A DNA stretch of 64,000 nucleotides from Solirubrobacter sp963724195. Its GTDB lineage: Bacteria > Actinomycetota > Thermoleophilia > Solirubrobacterales > Solirubrobacteraceae. This document shows positions 9,518 to 19,066 of the stretch, piece by piece. Both the position numbers and the translations under genes were made by a program. Each line of letters opens with the position of its first letter. The first letter of the stretch is position 1. The notes below the pieces were generated by a model. It worked only from the letters and a program-made list of their open reading frames with translations. It searched no databases and had not been told where the DNA came from. The stretch spans positions 93,483-157,482 of the forward strand of contig CAVRTQ010000031.1 in NCBI GenBank assembly GCA_963724195.1. Reading direction: 5' to 3'.

Positions 9518-10561
9518 ATGGCGACCGAAACCGCCCGAACCGAAATACCTCCGGACGTTTCCGAGCACCTGACGACGGAAGACCGCACCGGTCTCCTGCG
9601 CGCGATGCTCATGATGCGGGGGATCGAAGAACGAGCGATGACGCTCTACCGGCAGGGCAAGGTGCCGGGGAGCTTCTACGACGGCTTCGGCCAGGAGGCC
9701 GTGTCCGCCGGCGCGACCTGGGCGATGGCCGCCGAGGACCGCCTGTGCATCCTGCACCGCGACCTCGCGGCGCACATCATCCGCGGCGTCGAGCCGTGGC
9801 GCATCTTCGCCCAGTACATGGGCCGCGCCGACGGCATCACCCGCGGCCGCGACGGCAACGTGCACTTCGGCGACCGCACGAAGGGCTGCGTCGGCATGGT
9901 CTCGATGCTCCCGGACATGATGCTGATCGCCACCGGCATGGCCATGGCCTTCAAGTTGCGCGGTGAAGCGCGCTGCGCGATCACCTGGTTCGGTGACGGG
10001 TCCACCTCCCGCGGCGACTTCCACGAGGCCATGAACTGGGCCGGCGTGCAGAAGCTCCCGGTGATCTTCATCCTCGAGAACAACCAGTACGCGTACTCCA
10101 CGCCGCTGGACCAGCAGTTCGCGGTCAACCCGGTCGAGCGCGCCGCCGCGTACGGGTTCCCGGGCGTGAGCGCCGACGGCAACGACCCCGAGGCGATGTT
10201 CGAGACCGTCCGCCAGGCCCGCGAGCGCGCGCTCGCCGGCGAGGGCCCGACGCTCGTGGAGGCCGTGACCATGCGCATGCACGGCCACGCCGCGCACGAC
10301 GACATGAAGTACGTCCCGACCGAGAAGGTCGAGGAGTGGCGCGCGAAGGACCCGATCGACCGGCAGGTCCGCCGCCTGGAGGCGCTCGGCGTCGACACGC
10401 AGGCCGTCCGCGAGAGCGTCAAGGCCGAGATCGACGCCGCCGTCGAGCGCGGGCTGCAGTCCCCGCAGCCCGACCCGAACACCGTCCTGGACGGGCTGTT
10501 CGCGGATGAGCCGTCCTTGCTCGAGGACGGCAACGCCCCCTGGTCCGGCTTCCGGAGCTAG
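9518..10561 (+). CDS. 2-oxoacid/acetoin dehydrogenase-type E1 component, alpha subunit (second set)
   Basis: 347 residues from ATG 9518, which has a strong AAGGAGAG at 9501-9508. TPP-binding GDGSTSRGDFHEAMN and ENNQYAYST are clear. The substrate loop reads MHGHAAHDDMKYVP rather than the HSMSDP form of classical pyruvate dehydrogenase. That resembles acetoin or branched-chain-type E1-alpha proteins, though the exact substrate cannot be assigned. It is the first gene of a compact E1-alpha/E1-beta/E2 operon. Confidence 0.87.
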   Translation: MATETARTEIPPDVSEHLTTEDRTGLLRAMLMMRGIEERAMTLYRQGKVPGSFYDGFGQEAVSAGATWAMAAEDRLCILHRDLAAHIIRGVEPWRIFAQYMGRADGITRGRDGNVHFGDRTKGCVGMVSMLPDMMLIATGMAMAFKLRGEARCAITWFGDGSTSRGDFHEAMNWAGVQKLPVIFILENNQYAYSTPLDQQFAVNPVERAAAYGFPGVSADGNDPEAMFETVRQARERALAGEGPTLVEAVTMRMHGHAAHDDMKYVPTEKVEEWRAKDPIDRQVRRLEALGVDTQAVRESVKAEIDAAVERGLQSPQPDPNTVLDGLFADEPSLLEDGNAPWSGFRS

Positions 10562-10565
10562 TCCC

Positions 10566-11528
10566 ATGGCGACCATGACCTATCTGCAGGCCATCTCCGA
10601 CGCCATGCGCGAGGAGATGCGCTCCGACGAGCGCGTCTTCCTCATGGGCGAGGACATCGGGACCTTCGGCGGCGCCTTCAAGGTGACCGACGGCTTCATC
10701 GACGAGTTCGGCCCCAAGCGCGTGATGGACACGCCGCTGGCCGAGTCGGCCATCGTCGGCTGCGCGATCGGCGCCGCCGTCGAAGGCCTCCGGCCGATCG
10801 CCGAGATGCAGTTCTCCGACTTCGTCAGCTGCGGCTTCGACCAGCTGGTGAACGTCGCCGGCAAGACGTACTACCGGATGGGCCTGTCGGTGAACATCAC
10901 CGTCCGGCTCCCGAGTGGCGGCGGCTTCTCCGGCGGCCCGTACCACTCGCAGAACCCCGAGGCGTGGTTCATGCACGCGCCGGGCCTGAAGATCGTCGCG
11001 CCGAGCACCGCCGAGGACGCGAAGGGCCTGCTCATCAGCGCCGTGCGCGACCCCAACCCGGTGCTGTTCATGGAGCACAAGCACCTGTACCGGCGCGTGA
11101 AGGGCGACGTGCCCACCGGCACGTACGAGACGCCGTTCACCGCCCGGATCGCGCGCGAGGGCACCGACCTCACGGTCATCGCCTACGGCGCGATGGTCCA
11201 CACGGCGCTGGAGGCGACGGCGGACCTGGACGGCTCGATCGAGGTGCTGGACCTGCGCTCGCTGGTCCCGCTCGACGAGGAGGCGATCCTCAAGAGCGTC
11301 CGCAAGACGAGCAAGGTCGTGATCATCGACGAGGCCAACCAGATGTGCGCCGCCGGCGCGCAGGTGTCGGCGATGCTCGCCGAGCGCGCGTTCGAGGACC
11401 TCGACGGCCCGATCATCCGCGTGGCGACGCCGGACGTGCCGATCCCGTTCTCCCCCACCCTCGAGCAGGCCGTCCTGCCGCAGGTCGACGACGTCCGGGA
11501 GGCGTGCCGTGAGCTCCTCGAGTACTGA
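10566..11528 (+). CDS. 2-oxoacid/acetoin dehydrogenase-type E1 component, beta subunit (second set)
   Basis: 320 residues from ATG 10566, four bases after the E1-alpha stop. GEDIGTFGGAFKVTDGF and the C-terminal transketolase-type domain (LDLRSLVPLDEEAI) match the family over full length. Close spacing and shared orientation show co-transcription with 9518 and 11540. It is a clear paralogue of the gene at 1640. Confidence 0.9.
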   Translation: MATMTYLQAISDAMREEMRSDERVFLMGEDIGTFGGAFKVTDGFIDEFGPKRVMDTPLAESAIVGCAIGAAVEGLRPIAEMQFSDFVSCGFDQLVNVAGKTYYRMGLSVNITVRLPSGGGFSGGPYHSQNPEAWFMHAPGLKIVAPSTAEDAKGLLISAVRDPNPVLFMEHKHLYRRVKGDVPTGTYETPFTARIAREGTDLTVIAYGAMVHTALEATADLDGSIEVLDLRSLVPLDEEAILKSVRKTSKVVIIDEANQMCAAGAQVSAMLAERAFEDLDGPIIRVATPDVPIPFSPTLEQAVLPQVDDVREACRELLEY

Positions 11529-11539
11529 GACGACGTACG

Positions 11540-12848
11540 ATGGACGTCTCGATGCCCCAGATGGGCGTGTCGGTGGCCGAGGGCACGGTCGTCGAGTGGA
11601 AGAAGCAGGTCGGCGACTGGGTCGAGGCCGACGAGATCATCTGCTCGATCTCGACCGACAAGATCGACACCGACGTGGAGTCCCCGGCGACGGGCCGCGT
11701 GGCGGAGATCATCGTCAACGTGGGTGACACCGTGGACGTCGGCGTCGTGATGGCGAAGATCGCCACGGACGCGCGGCCGGGTGAGGCGCACGCGTCCGAG
11801 AACGACGATCTCGGCACGGGCGAGGCCGCCGCGGCGGTCGAGGCGCCCGGCGAGGCCGGCGAGCTGATCGGCGACGACACCGACCAGTCCCAGGCCAAGC
11901 GCTACTCGCCGGTCGTGATGCGCATGGCGGCCGAGCACAACCTGGACCTGTCGCAGATCGCGGGCACCGGCCGTGGCGGCCGGATCTCCAAGAAGGACGT
12001 GCTGGCGTTCATGGAGGGCGGCGCGGAAGAGCCGCCGATGCACATCGAGTCGCCCTACCGGCCCGACGAGCCCGCGCTCAAGCGCAAGCCCAAGCCGCGC
12101 CTGCAGCGGATGGACGAGGTGCCGCGCGAGGCGGCCACCCCGCCCGCGGCTCCGGCCTCGGCCGCCGCTCCGGTCGCCGGCGCTCAGCCGCTGTCGCGCA
12201 TGCGCCAGGCCATCGGCTCGCGCATGGTGCAGTCGCTGCAGACCGCGGCGACCTGCACGACCATCGCCGAGGCGGACATGAGCCGCATCGAGGCCGCCCG
12301 CAAGGCCGCGAAGCTCAGCTACCTGCCGTTCCAGGCGCGAGCGACGATCGAGACCCTGCTCGAGTTCCCGCTGCTCAACGCCACGCTCGAAGGCGACCAG
12401 CACACGGTCTACAGCGACGCCGTCCACCTCGGCATCGCGGTGTCGCTCGGCTCGGGTGGCCTGATCGTCCCGATCATCCGCGACGCGCAGGACCTGAGCG
12501 TCGAGGGCCTGGCCAAGCGCATCAAGGACATCGCGGTCCGCGCACGGGCGAACCAGCTCACGCCGGACGAGGTCAGCGGCGGCACGTTCACGATCACCAA
12601 CCCCGGCGGCTACGGCTCGATCATGGCCACGCCCGGTGATCAACCTGCCGCAGGTCGGCATCCTCGACACCGAGGCCGTCGTCAAGCGCCCGGTCGTGAT
12701 CACGGACGAGCTCGGCAACGACTCGATCGCCATCCGCAGCATGACCTACCTGTGCATGTCCTGGGACCACCGCGCCCTCGACGGCGCCTACGCCGCGCAG
12801 TTCCTCAACGCGCTGCGAAAGAAGTTGGAGTCCTGGCCGATTAGCTAG
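11540..12848 (+). CDS. dihydrolipoamide acyltransferase (E2), second set (one frame break)
   Basis: Lipoyl domain at residues 1-80 with modification Lys in STDKIDTDVE. The peripheral-subunit-binding domain is RYSPVVMRMAAEHNLDLSQ and a Pro/Ala linker follows. The catalytic domain runs to GGTFTITNPGGYGSIM, where the frame breaks near 12634. The next frame continues NLPQVGILDTEAVVKRP and holds the active-site motif SWDHRALDG, ending at TAG 12846-12848. Intact length would be about 435 residues. The active-site half is fully conserved, so an inserted base in the sequence is more likely than loss of function. Confidence 0.87.
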
Positions 12849-12867
12849 GCCAGAGAGACGGAAACGA

Positions 12868-12915
12868 AGATCTGACGGACACCCGCCCCGGGGAGACCCG
12901 GGGCGGGACAGATCT
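12868..12915 (+). terminator. nested hairpin terminator after the second E2 gene
   Basis: An outer stem AGATCTG (12868-12874) pairs with CAGATCT (12909-12915). An inner perfect 11-bp GC stem (12882-12892 with 12897-12907) closes on a GAGA loop. There is no long U tract. It separates the E2 gene from lipB. Confidence 0.65.
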
Positions 12916-12934
12916 CCTCGATATCGTGGAGCCG

Positions 12935-13612
12935 ATGGAGCTCCTCGTCTGTCATCTCGGCCGGGTCGAGTACCGCGAGGCGACGGCGCTGCAGGAGCGT
13001 CTGCGCCAGCAGGTGATCGCGGGTGAGCTGCCCGAGCTGATGCTGCTGCTCGAGCACCCGCCGGTCTACACCGTCACGCGCCGGACCGAATCGTCCGACC
13101 TGCCGTTCCCCGAGCGCTTCTACAAGGAGCGCGGGATCGACGTCGTGCGCACGCCGCGTGGCGGCCAGCTCACCTACCACGGGCCGGGCCAGCTCGTCGG
13201 CTACCCGATCATGCGGGTCACCAGCGTGCCGGAGTACATCCTCACGATGGAGCAGGCGCTCGTGAACGCGTTGGCCGACGCCGGCGTCGAGGCGCACACC
13301 AAGCTCGGCCACAAGCACGTGGGCGTGTGGGTGGGCGACAAGAAGATCGCGTCCGTCGGCGTGCACATCTCGCACGGGGTGTCGTCGCACGGCTTCGCGG
13401 TCAACGTCGACAACGACCTGGACCCGTTCAGCTGGGTCGTGGCCTGCGGGCTGCCCGAGGTGACGATGACGTCGGTGGCCGCCGAGGGCGTGAGCGAGTC
13501 GGTGGCGTGCTTCCGCAAGCGCGCGGCGTGGCGCTTCGCCGAGGCGTTCGAGCGCCGGCAGCGGATCATCAGCCCGGCACGGCTCGGCATCGAGCCGCTG
13601 GTGACGGCCTAG
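12935..13612 (+). CDS. lipB: octanoyl-[ACP]:protein N-octanoyltransferase
   Basis: 225 residues. LipB moves octanoyl from acyl carrier protein to the lipoyl Lys of E2 and H proteins. The family motif RGGQLTYHGPGQLVGYP, the substrate Lys region KIASVGVHISHGVSSHGFAVN, and the catalytic Cys in ACGLPEVTMTS are all present. ATG 12935 is preferred over an in-frame GTG at 12926. A -10-like TATCGT at 12922-12927 overlaps the GTG and sits 7 nt before the ATG, suggesting a leaderless message. The next gene starts directly at the stop. Placement beside two E2 genes fits its role. Confidence 0.95.
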   Translation: MELLVCHLGRVEYREATALQERLRQQVIAGELPELMLLLEHPPVYTVTRRTESSDLPFPERFYKERGIDVVRTPRGGQLTYHGPGQLVGYPIMRVTSVPEYILTMEQALVNALADAGVEAHTKLGHKHVGVWVGDKKIASVGVHISHGVSSHGFAVNVDNDLDPFSWVVACGLPEVTMTSVAAEGVSESVACFRKRAAWRFAEAFERRQRIISPARLGIEPLVTA

Positions 13613-14396
13613 ATGGACGTCGGCGCCGCGATCTTCCTCTCCGACGAGGTCCAGCACGCCGGGACGCTCGCCCAGCGCCTGGAGGCGGCGGGCTACGAGT
13701 CGCTGATGCTCACCGAGCACACGCACATCCCGGTCTCGGCCGGGATGGTGGACCGCACGGCGGGCCGCTCGCCGAGTACTACCGGCGCACGCACGACCCG
13801 TTCGTGGCGCTGGCGTTCGCGGCCGCCGCGACCGAGAAGCTCGTGATCGGGACGTCCGTGTGCCTGGTCACCGAGCACGACCCGATCGTGCTGGCCAAGG
13901 TCATCACGCTCGCTGCAGAACCTGTCCGGCGGGCGCTTCGTGTTCGGCATCGGCGCGGGCTGGAACAAGCCCGAGCTGCTCAACCACGGCACCGACCCGG
14001 CCACGCGGCACGGGCTGATGCGCGAGCGCGTGGAGGCCATGAAGGCCATCTGGACGCAGGACGAGGCCGACTACCACGGCAAGCACGTGGACTTCGACCC
14101 GATCTGGCAGTGGCCGAAGCCCTCGCCGGTTCCGCCCGTCTACGTCGGCGGCAACGGCCCGCGCGTCGAGGACCGCGTCCTGCGCTACGGCGACGGCTGG
14201 ATGCCGAACATGAAGGACCTCGGCGAGCTGCGCGAGCGCGTCGCGGCCCTGCGCGAACGCGCCGGGTCCCACGTCCCCGTGACCTTCTACGGCGCGAAGC
14301 CCGAAACCCTGGAAGAGCTGTCGCGACGCCGGCGTGGACCGCGCGCTGATCGTCCTCGAGACCGTCCCAGAGCCCCCGATACCATCGATTCAGTGA
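13613..14396 (+). CDS. LLM-class (luciferase-like, possibly F420-dependent) oxidoreductase, frame-disrupted
   Basis: It begins immediately after the lipB stop: MDVGAAIFLSDEVQHAGTLA, then EAAGYESLMLTEHTHIPVS. The frame breaks near 13760, near 13912 and near 14322. In each case family sequence resumes in another frame: YYRRTHDPFVALAFAAAATE, then LSGGRFVFGIGAGWNKPEL and VYVGGNGPRVEDRVLRYGDG. The end DRALIVLETVPEPPI stops at TGA 14394-14396, overlapping a possible lipA GTG start. Joined length is about 260 residues, near the usual 280-300. Cofactor (F420 or FMN) cannot be told. Three breaks in 800 bases suggest poor base quality here. Confidence 0.72.
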
Positions 14397-14454
14397 GCGA
14401 AGAGACCCCGTCCTGCGCATCCACCAGACCCGCTCGCGGGCGAACCCGGGCGGC

Positions 14455-15387
14455 ATGGACGTCACGAAGATCATCGGCGAGGACGTCCTGCCCTTCCGCT
14501 CGCGCAAGCCCGCCTGGTTCAAGGTCCCGCGCCCCGGCAGCCCGAAGTACCGCGAGCTCTCGAAGACGATCGCCGACGAGGGTCTGCACACCGTCTGCAA
14601 GGAAGCGGCCTGCCCGAACATCGGCGACTGCTGGGACCGCGGCACGGCCACGTTCATGATCCTCGGCGACACCTGCACGCGCCGCTGCGGGTTCTGCAAC
14701 GTCAAGACCGGCAAGCCGACCTGGAACGACCCGCTGGAGCCGCTGCGCGTCGCGCGCTCCGTCGCCCGGATGGGCCTGCGCCACGCCGTGATCACGTCCG
14801 TGGACCGCGACGACCTGCCCGACTACGGCGCGTCCGTCTGGTGCGGCGTCATCCGCTCCGTGCGCATGCAGGCGCCGATGACCAAGATCGAGTGCCTCAC
14901 GCCCGACTTCCGCGGCGAGGAGATGCCGCTCGCGCGCGTCATCGCCGAGCGCCCCGACGTCTTCAACCACAACCTCGAGGTCGCGCCGCGCCTGTACCCG
15001 GTCGCGCGCCGCGGCTCCACGTGGAAGCGCTCGCTGCGCGTGCTCGCCAACGCCCAGGAGATGGGCGAGGGCGAGGTCGCGACCAAGTCCGGCCTGATGG
15101 TCGGCTTCGGCGAGACGCACGAGGAGCTCGTGGACGCGTTCGGCCAGATGCGCGAGGCCGGCGTCCAGATCCTCACCGTCGGCCAGTACCTGCGCCCGAC
15201 CGAGCGCCACCTGCCGGTCGTCCGCTACTGGGCGCCCGAGGAGTTCAAGGCGCTCGAGGTGGCCGCCTACGACCTCGGCTTCGAGCACGTCGCGGCCGGC
15301 CCGCTCGTCCGCTCGAGCTACCACGCGGACGAGCACTTCCCGCAGGACCAGCCGGGCGTCGGCCCGCTGGCCGCAATCAGCGCGTGA
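14455..15387 (+). CDS. lipA: lipoyl synthase (radical SAM)
   Basis: 310 residues from ATG 14455. The auxiliary cluster cysteines (CKEAACPNIGDCW) and the radical-SAM CxxxCxxC (CTRRCGFC) are intact, with the C-terminal RSSYHADE. LipA inserts two sulfurs into octanoyl-E2. The true start may be GTG 14394, overlapping the previous stop as GTGA. Restoring one C in the C-run near 14408 opens a frame reading VSEETPVLRIHQTRSRANPG into the ATG shown. With lipB it makes this region a complete lipoylation unit for the two E2 genes upstream. Confidence 0.95.
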   Translation: MDVTKIIGEDVLPFRSRKPAWFKVPRPGSPKYRELSKTIADEGLHTVCKEAACPNIGDCWDRGTATFMILGDTCTRRCGFCNVKTGKPTWNDPLEPLRVARSVARMGLRHAVITSVDRDDLPDYGASVWCGVIRSVRMQAPMTKIECLTPDFRGEEMPLARVIAERPDVFNHNLEVAPRLYPVARRGSTWKRSLRVLANAQEMGEGEVATKSGLMVGFGETHEELVDAFGQMREAGVQILTVGQYLRPTERHLPVVRYWAPEEFKALEVAAYDLGFEHVAAGPLVRSSYHADEHFPQDQPGVGPLAAISA

Positions 15388-16354
15388 TCGTCACCTTGTT
15401 CAGGCCGCGCGGCGCGTCGGGGTCCAGGCCCTTGCGCAGCGCGAGCTCGAGCGCGAGCTGCTGACCGCGCACGGAGGCGGCGATCGGGGCGAGGGCCTCC
15501 GGCAGGCCCCCGACCCGCGGCATGAGCTGCACGTCGGCGCCGCGCTCCTGCAGCGCCGCGACCGCCTCGTCCACGTCCGCGGCCGCCGGCCCCTCGGCGC
15601 GCAGCGCGAGCACCGGCGCACCCGGGTCCACGGCCGCGATCGGACCGTGCAGGAAATCGGCGACGGAGAAGCCCTGGGCGGAGACGAGCGCGGTCTCACG
15701 CACCTTCAGCGCGGTCTCCAGCGCGGCGGAGAACATCCACCCGCGCGCGGTGACCACGAGCTGGTCGATCGCGGCCCAGCGGTCGGCGAGGTCCGCCATC
15801 CCCGCCGGGTCGGCGAGCACGCCCGCCACGGCGTCGGGCACCGCGCCGAGCTCCTCCTCCGCCCACGGCACGTCGCCGAGCGCGTCCGCGAGCACGGCGA
15901 ACGCCGCCATCTGGGCGGTGAACGTCTTGGTCGCGGGCACGGCGTTCTCCGCCCCGGCGCCGAGCTCGATCACGGTCTCCGACGCCTCCGCGAGCGGTGA
16001 GTCGCCGTCGTTGGTGATGGCGATCGCGTGGCCGCCGGTCGCCCGCAGGCGCTCCACGACGTCGACGATCTCCGGCGTCTTGCCCGACTGGGAGACGCCG
16101 ACCACGAGCCAGCCGCTCGCGTCGGTCTGGGCCCCGTAGCGCGTGAACAGGCTGGGGGCCGCGAGCGCCACCGGCCGGCGCGTCGCGAGCTCGAGCAGGT
16201 AGCGGCCGTAGACGGCCGCGTGGTCCGAGGAACCGCGGGCGACGATGATCACGCCCGCGGGCGCCTGGAGGCCCACTTCGATCCGGCGAGACAGCAGCCG
16301 AGCGAGCACTTCCGGCTGCTCTGCCATCTCCCGGAGCATGTCTGATCCTGGCAT
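15377..16354 (-). CDS. SIS-domain sugar isomerase/deaminase-like protein
   Basis: 325 residues from ATG 16354. Two SIS domains resemble the isomerase half of GlmS and AgaS-type deaminases: ARGSSDHAA and VGVSQSGKTPEIVDVV in the first, ARGWMFSAALETALKVRE and VADFLHGPIAAVD in the second. No glutaminase domain is present, so it acts on free ammonia chemistry or works as a deaminase/isomerase on amino-sugar phosphates. Its 3' end overlaps lipA by 11 bases convergently. ACCCTA at 16363-16368 (TAGGGT on this strand) lies 8 nt before the start. Confidence 0.85.
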   Translation of the reverse strand: MPGSDMLREMAEQPEVLARLLSRRIEVGLQAPAGVIIVARGSSDHAAVYGRYLLELATRRPVALAAPSLFTRYGAQTDASGWLVVGVSQSGKTPEIVDVVERLRATGGHAIAITNDGDSPLAEASETVIELGAGAENAVPATKTFTAQMAAFAVLADALGDVPWAEEELGAVPDAVAGVLADPAGMADLADRWAAIDQLVVTARGWMFSAALETALKVRETALVSAQGFSVADFLHGPIAAVDPGAPVLALRAEGPAAADVDEAVAALQERGADVQLMPRVGGLPEALAPIAASVRGQQLALELALRKGLDPDAPRGLNKVTITR

Positions 16355-16362
16355 CGTCGTCG

Positions 16363-16379
16363 ACCCTAGCGGCTACCGT
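16363..16379. promoter_or_regulatory. divergent pair of -10-like hexamers (SIS gene / rhomboid gene)
   Basis: TAGGGT on the minus strand (16363-16368) is 8 nt from the SIS start. TACCGT on the plus strand (16374-16379) is 11 nt from the rhomboid ATG at 16391. Only 36 bases separate the two start codons, so promoters must lie here and the leaders must be very short. Confidence 0.5.
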
Positions 16380-16390
16380 TTCACGGCCGG

Positions 16391-17119
16391 ATGCTCCCGC
16401 TGCGCGACAACATCCCGACCAGCCGGACGCCGTACGTCACGTACGTCTTCATCGCGGCGAACATCCTCGTCTACTTCTTCTGGCAGAAGGGCGGGTTCTC
16501 GCTCAACGGGCCGGACTCGCTCCACTACCAGTGCCAGCTGCTCGAATGGGCGGCGACCCCGGACGAGTTCACGGGGACCAAGCAGCCGCTGCCCACGGAG
16601 TGCGGCCCGGACAACGCGCCGACGCTGCTCACGCCGTTCAGCTCGATGTTCATGCACGGCGGCCTGCTCCACCTCGGCGGCAACATGCTGTTCCTGTGGA
16701 TCTTCGGCAACAACGTCGAGGACGCCACGGGCCACGTGAAGTTCGCGCTCTTCTATCTGCTCGGCGGCCTCGTGGCGCTGGCGCTGCACGTGATGACGGA
16801 CTTCAACTCCACGACACCGACCCTCGGCGCCTCGGGCGCGATCGCCGCGGTCCTCGGCGCCTACGCGGTGTTGTTCCCGCGCGCTCGCGTGGTGACCGTG
16901 ATCTTCATCGTGTTCTTCTTCACGATCCTGGAGCTGCCGGCGCTGCTCGTGCTCGGCGGCTGGTTCCTCCTGCAGGCGCTGTCGGCCTCGATGGACGCGA
17001 CGGGCGGCGTGGCCTACTTCGCCCACATCGGCGGCTTCCTGTTCGGGGTACTGGCCATTCGTCTATTCGCGAGTAAACAGCGCACCAAAGCCCGCAACGA
17101 TCGTTTGTATACACGGTGA
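16391..17119 (+). CDS. rhomboid family intramembrane serine protease
   Basis: 242 residues with about six membrane helices. The nucleophile motif GASGAIAAVLGAY and the catalytic His in YFAHIGGFLFG are present, along with the conserved MHGGLLHLGGNMLFLWIFGN helix pair. It cleaves transmembrane helices in the membrane plane; substrates are unknown. It overlaps the D-Ala-D-Ala carboxypeptidase start (GTGATG at 17116-17121), forming a two-gene operon. A loop of about 40 residues between helix 1 and 2 contains two Cys. Confidence 0.92.
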   Translation: MLPLRDNIPTSRTPYVTYVFIAANILVYFFWQKGGFSLNGPDSLHYQCQLLEWAATPDEFTGTKQPLPTECGPDNAPTLLTPFSSMFMHGGLLHLGGNMLFLWIFGNNVEDATGHVKFALFYLLGGLVALALHVMTDFNSTTPTLGASGAIAAVLGAYAVLFPRARVVTVIFIVFFFTILELPALLVLGGWFLLQALSASMDATGGVAYFAHIGGFLFGVLAIRLFASKQRTKARNDRLYTR

Positions 17120-18081
17120 TGCGAAGGGCATTCATGACGCTGCTCGCGTTGGCGCTGTTCGCCACCGCGGGCTACGTGTTCCTGTTCCGTGACGGCGGGG
17201 AGGCGCCGCAGGCCCGTTCTCCCGCCGCCCGCGGCGCGCTCGAGGACTCCTCGGCCGCGCCGATCGTCAGCGGCGGCACCGCGCCGTCCCCGCTCGCCGT
17301 GCGCCTGGACAGTGCCGTCGACCCGATCCAGGTCGACTTCAAGAAGCCGCCCAAGTCGGCGGTCGTGTTCGACCTGGACACCGGGAAGGTGCTCTGGCGG
17401 CGCAACCCGGCCAAGGTCCTGCCGATCGCCTCGCTGACGAAGATGATGACCGCGCTGGTCGTCGTCGAGCGCGTGCCCGAGGGCTCGAAGGTCAAGATCA
17501 CCAACGAGTCGCTCCGCTACACGGGCTCGGGCGTCGGCGTGCTCCCGCGCGGGAAGTGGATCGGCATCAACACGATGCTGTACGGGCTGATGCTGCCCTC
17601 CGGCAACGACGCGGCCATCGCGCTCGCCCAGCGCGCCGCGGGCGGGAGCGAGAAGCGCTTCGTGCGCTACATGAACGAGAAGGCCGAGCAGCTCGGCCTC
17701 GAGTGCACCCACTTCGCCTCCTCCAGCGGCATCGTGGACAAGGGCAACCACTCGTGCGCGGCCGACCTCGCCGCGATCGCCCGCGCCATCATGCGCGAGC
17801 CGCGCCTCACGCGCGTGGTCAAGCGCCGTCAGGCGATCCTGCCGTTCCCGATCAAGGGCGGCCGCTTGTGGCTCTACAACCACAACCCGCTGCTGCGGGC
17901 GAACTACCCGGGCACCACGGGTCTGAAGACCGGCTACACGGACGCGGCGGGCCGCTGCCTGGTGGCCACGGCCCGGCGCGGGAACGTCAAGCTCGGTGTC
18001 GTCCTGCTCGACTCACCCGACCCCGGCAAACAGGCCATGCAGTTGCTCGACCGAGGCTGGAAGGCCTCAGCTACGGAATAA
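17119..18081 (+). CDS. D-alanyl-D-alanine carboxypeptidase (penicillin-binding protein 5 type)
   Basis: 320 residues with an N-terminal signal/anchor (AFMTLLALALFATAGYVFLF). The three penicillin-binding motifs are in order: SLTK near residue 110, SGN in LPSGNDAAIAL, and KTG in TGLKTGYTDAAGR. It trims D-Ala from peptidoglycan stem peptides outside the membrane. A start at GTG 17116 is also possible. No C-terminal amphipathic anchor domain is visible. It follows the rhomboid gene with overlapping stop/start. Confidence 0.93.
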   Translation: MRRAFMTLLALALFATAGYVFLFRDGGEAPQARSPAARGALEDSSAAPIVSGGTAPSPLAVRLDSAVDPIQVDFKKPPKSAVVFDLDTGKVLWRRNPAKVLPIASLTKMMTALVVVERVPEGSKVKITNESLRYTGSGVGVLPRGKWIGINTMLYGLMLPSGNDAAIALAQRAAGGSEKRFVRYMNEKAEQLGLECTHFASSSGIVDKGNHSCAADLAAIARAIMREPRLTRVVKRRQAILPFPIKGGRLWLYNHNPLLRANYPGTTGLKTGYTDAAGRCLVATARRGNVKLGVVLLDSPDPGKQAMQLLDRGWKASATE

Positions 18082-18100
18082 AGGGGTAAGGATCAACCCA

Positions 18101-19066
18101 ATGGCCTCTCCCGAGGTAGTTCGGCAACGCCGAATCGCAGCGGCGATCGCGCTGGCCGTGGTGGCGGCGCTCGTCGTGTTCCTGGTGACGCAGCTCACCG
18201 GCTCCGACGCGGCCGAGCCGCAGCGCACCGCCGAGGGCGCGGAAGCCGAGCAGGGCGAGCCCACGCCGACGCCCGAGCCGCTCGCGGAGCTCCCGCGCGG
18301 CGGGCGCACGATCCTCCCGGACTACCGCGTCGTCGCCTACTACGGGGCACCACAGGACGACGAGCTGGGCATCCTCGGGATCGGCAAGCCCGCCACCGCC
18401 GTCAAGAAGCTGGAGAAGCAGGCCAAGCCCTATGCCCGTAAGACGCGGCCCGTGATGCCCGCGCTGGAGCTGATCGCGGTGGTCGCGGCCGCCGACGCGG
18501 GGGAGGGCGGGCGCTACAACCTGCGCCAGTCCGACGCGGTGATCCGCCGCTACCTGAAGGCCGCGCGCAAGGCCAAGGCGCTGCTCATCCTCGACATCCA
18601 GCCCGGCCGCAGCGACTTCTTCACCGAGACCAAGCGGCTGCGCAAGTGGCTCAAGGAGCCGGACGTCTCGCTCGCCCTGGACCCGGAGTGGCGGATGAAG
18701 CCCGGCGAAGTGCCCGGACAGGTGATCGGCAGCGTCACCGCGCAGGAGATCAACGTCACCACGGACTGGCTGAACAAGCTGACCAAACGGGAGAAGCTGC
18801 CGCAGAAGCTGGTGCTCATCCACCAGTTCACCGACGACATGATCCCGGAGGCCGACCTCAAAGAGCGCAGCGACCTCTCGATCGTGCTCAACGTCGACGG
18901 CTTCGGCACGCAGTCGCTGAAGGTCGCCAAGTACAAGGAGTTCACGAAGCAGGCGCACCAGCACCGCCACGGCTTCAAGCTCTTCTACAAGGAGGACACG
19001 AACACGATGACGCCGGCGTCGGTGATGCGCCTGCAGCCGAGGCCGGACGTGGTCGTGTATGAGTGA
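18101..19066 (+). CDS. membrane-anchored extracytoplasmic protein of unknown function
   Basis: 321 residues from ATG 18101, with a purine-rich AAGGGGTAAGG upstream. One N-terminal helix (IAAAIALAVVAALVVFLVTQL) is followed by an acidic Pro/Thr linker. The ~260-residue soluble domain begins YRVVAYYGAPQDDELGILG. Its alternating segments (ALLILDIQPGRSDFF, VSLALDPEWRM, KLVLIHQFTDDMI, LSIVLNVDGFG) look like the strands of a TIM barrel, possibly glycoside-hydrolase-like. No catalytic site is assigned. It follows a carboxypeptidase gene, hinting at a cell-wall role. Its stop codon lies inside the repeated hairpin element. Confidence 0.65.
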   Translation: MASPEVVRQRRIAAAIALAVVAALVVFLVTQLTGSDAAEPQRTAEGAEAEQGEPTPTPEPLAELPRGGRTILPDYRVVAYYGAPQDDELGILGIGKPATAVKKLEKQAKPYARKTRPVMPALELIAVVAAADAGEGGRYNLRQSDAVIRRYLKAARKAKALLILDIQPGRSDFFTETKRLRKWLKEPDVSLALDPEWRMKPGEVPGQVIGSVTAQEINVTTDWLNKLTKREKLPQKLVLIHQFTDDMIPEADLKERSDLSIVLNVDGFGTQSLKVAKYKEFTKQAHQHRHGFKLFYKEDTNTMTPASVMRLQPRPDVVVYE

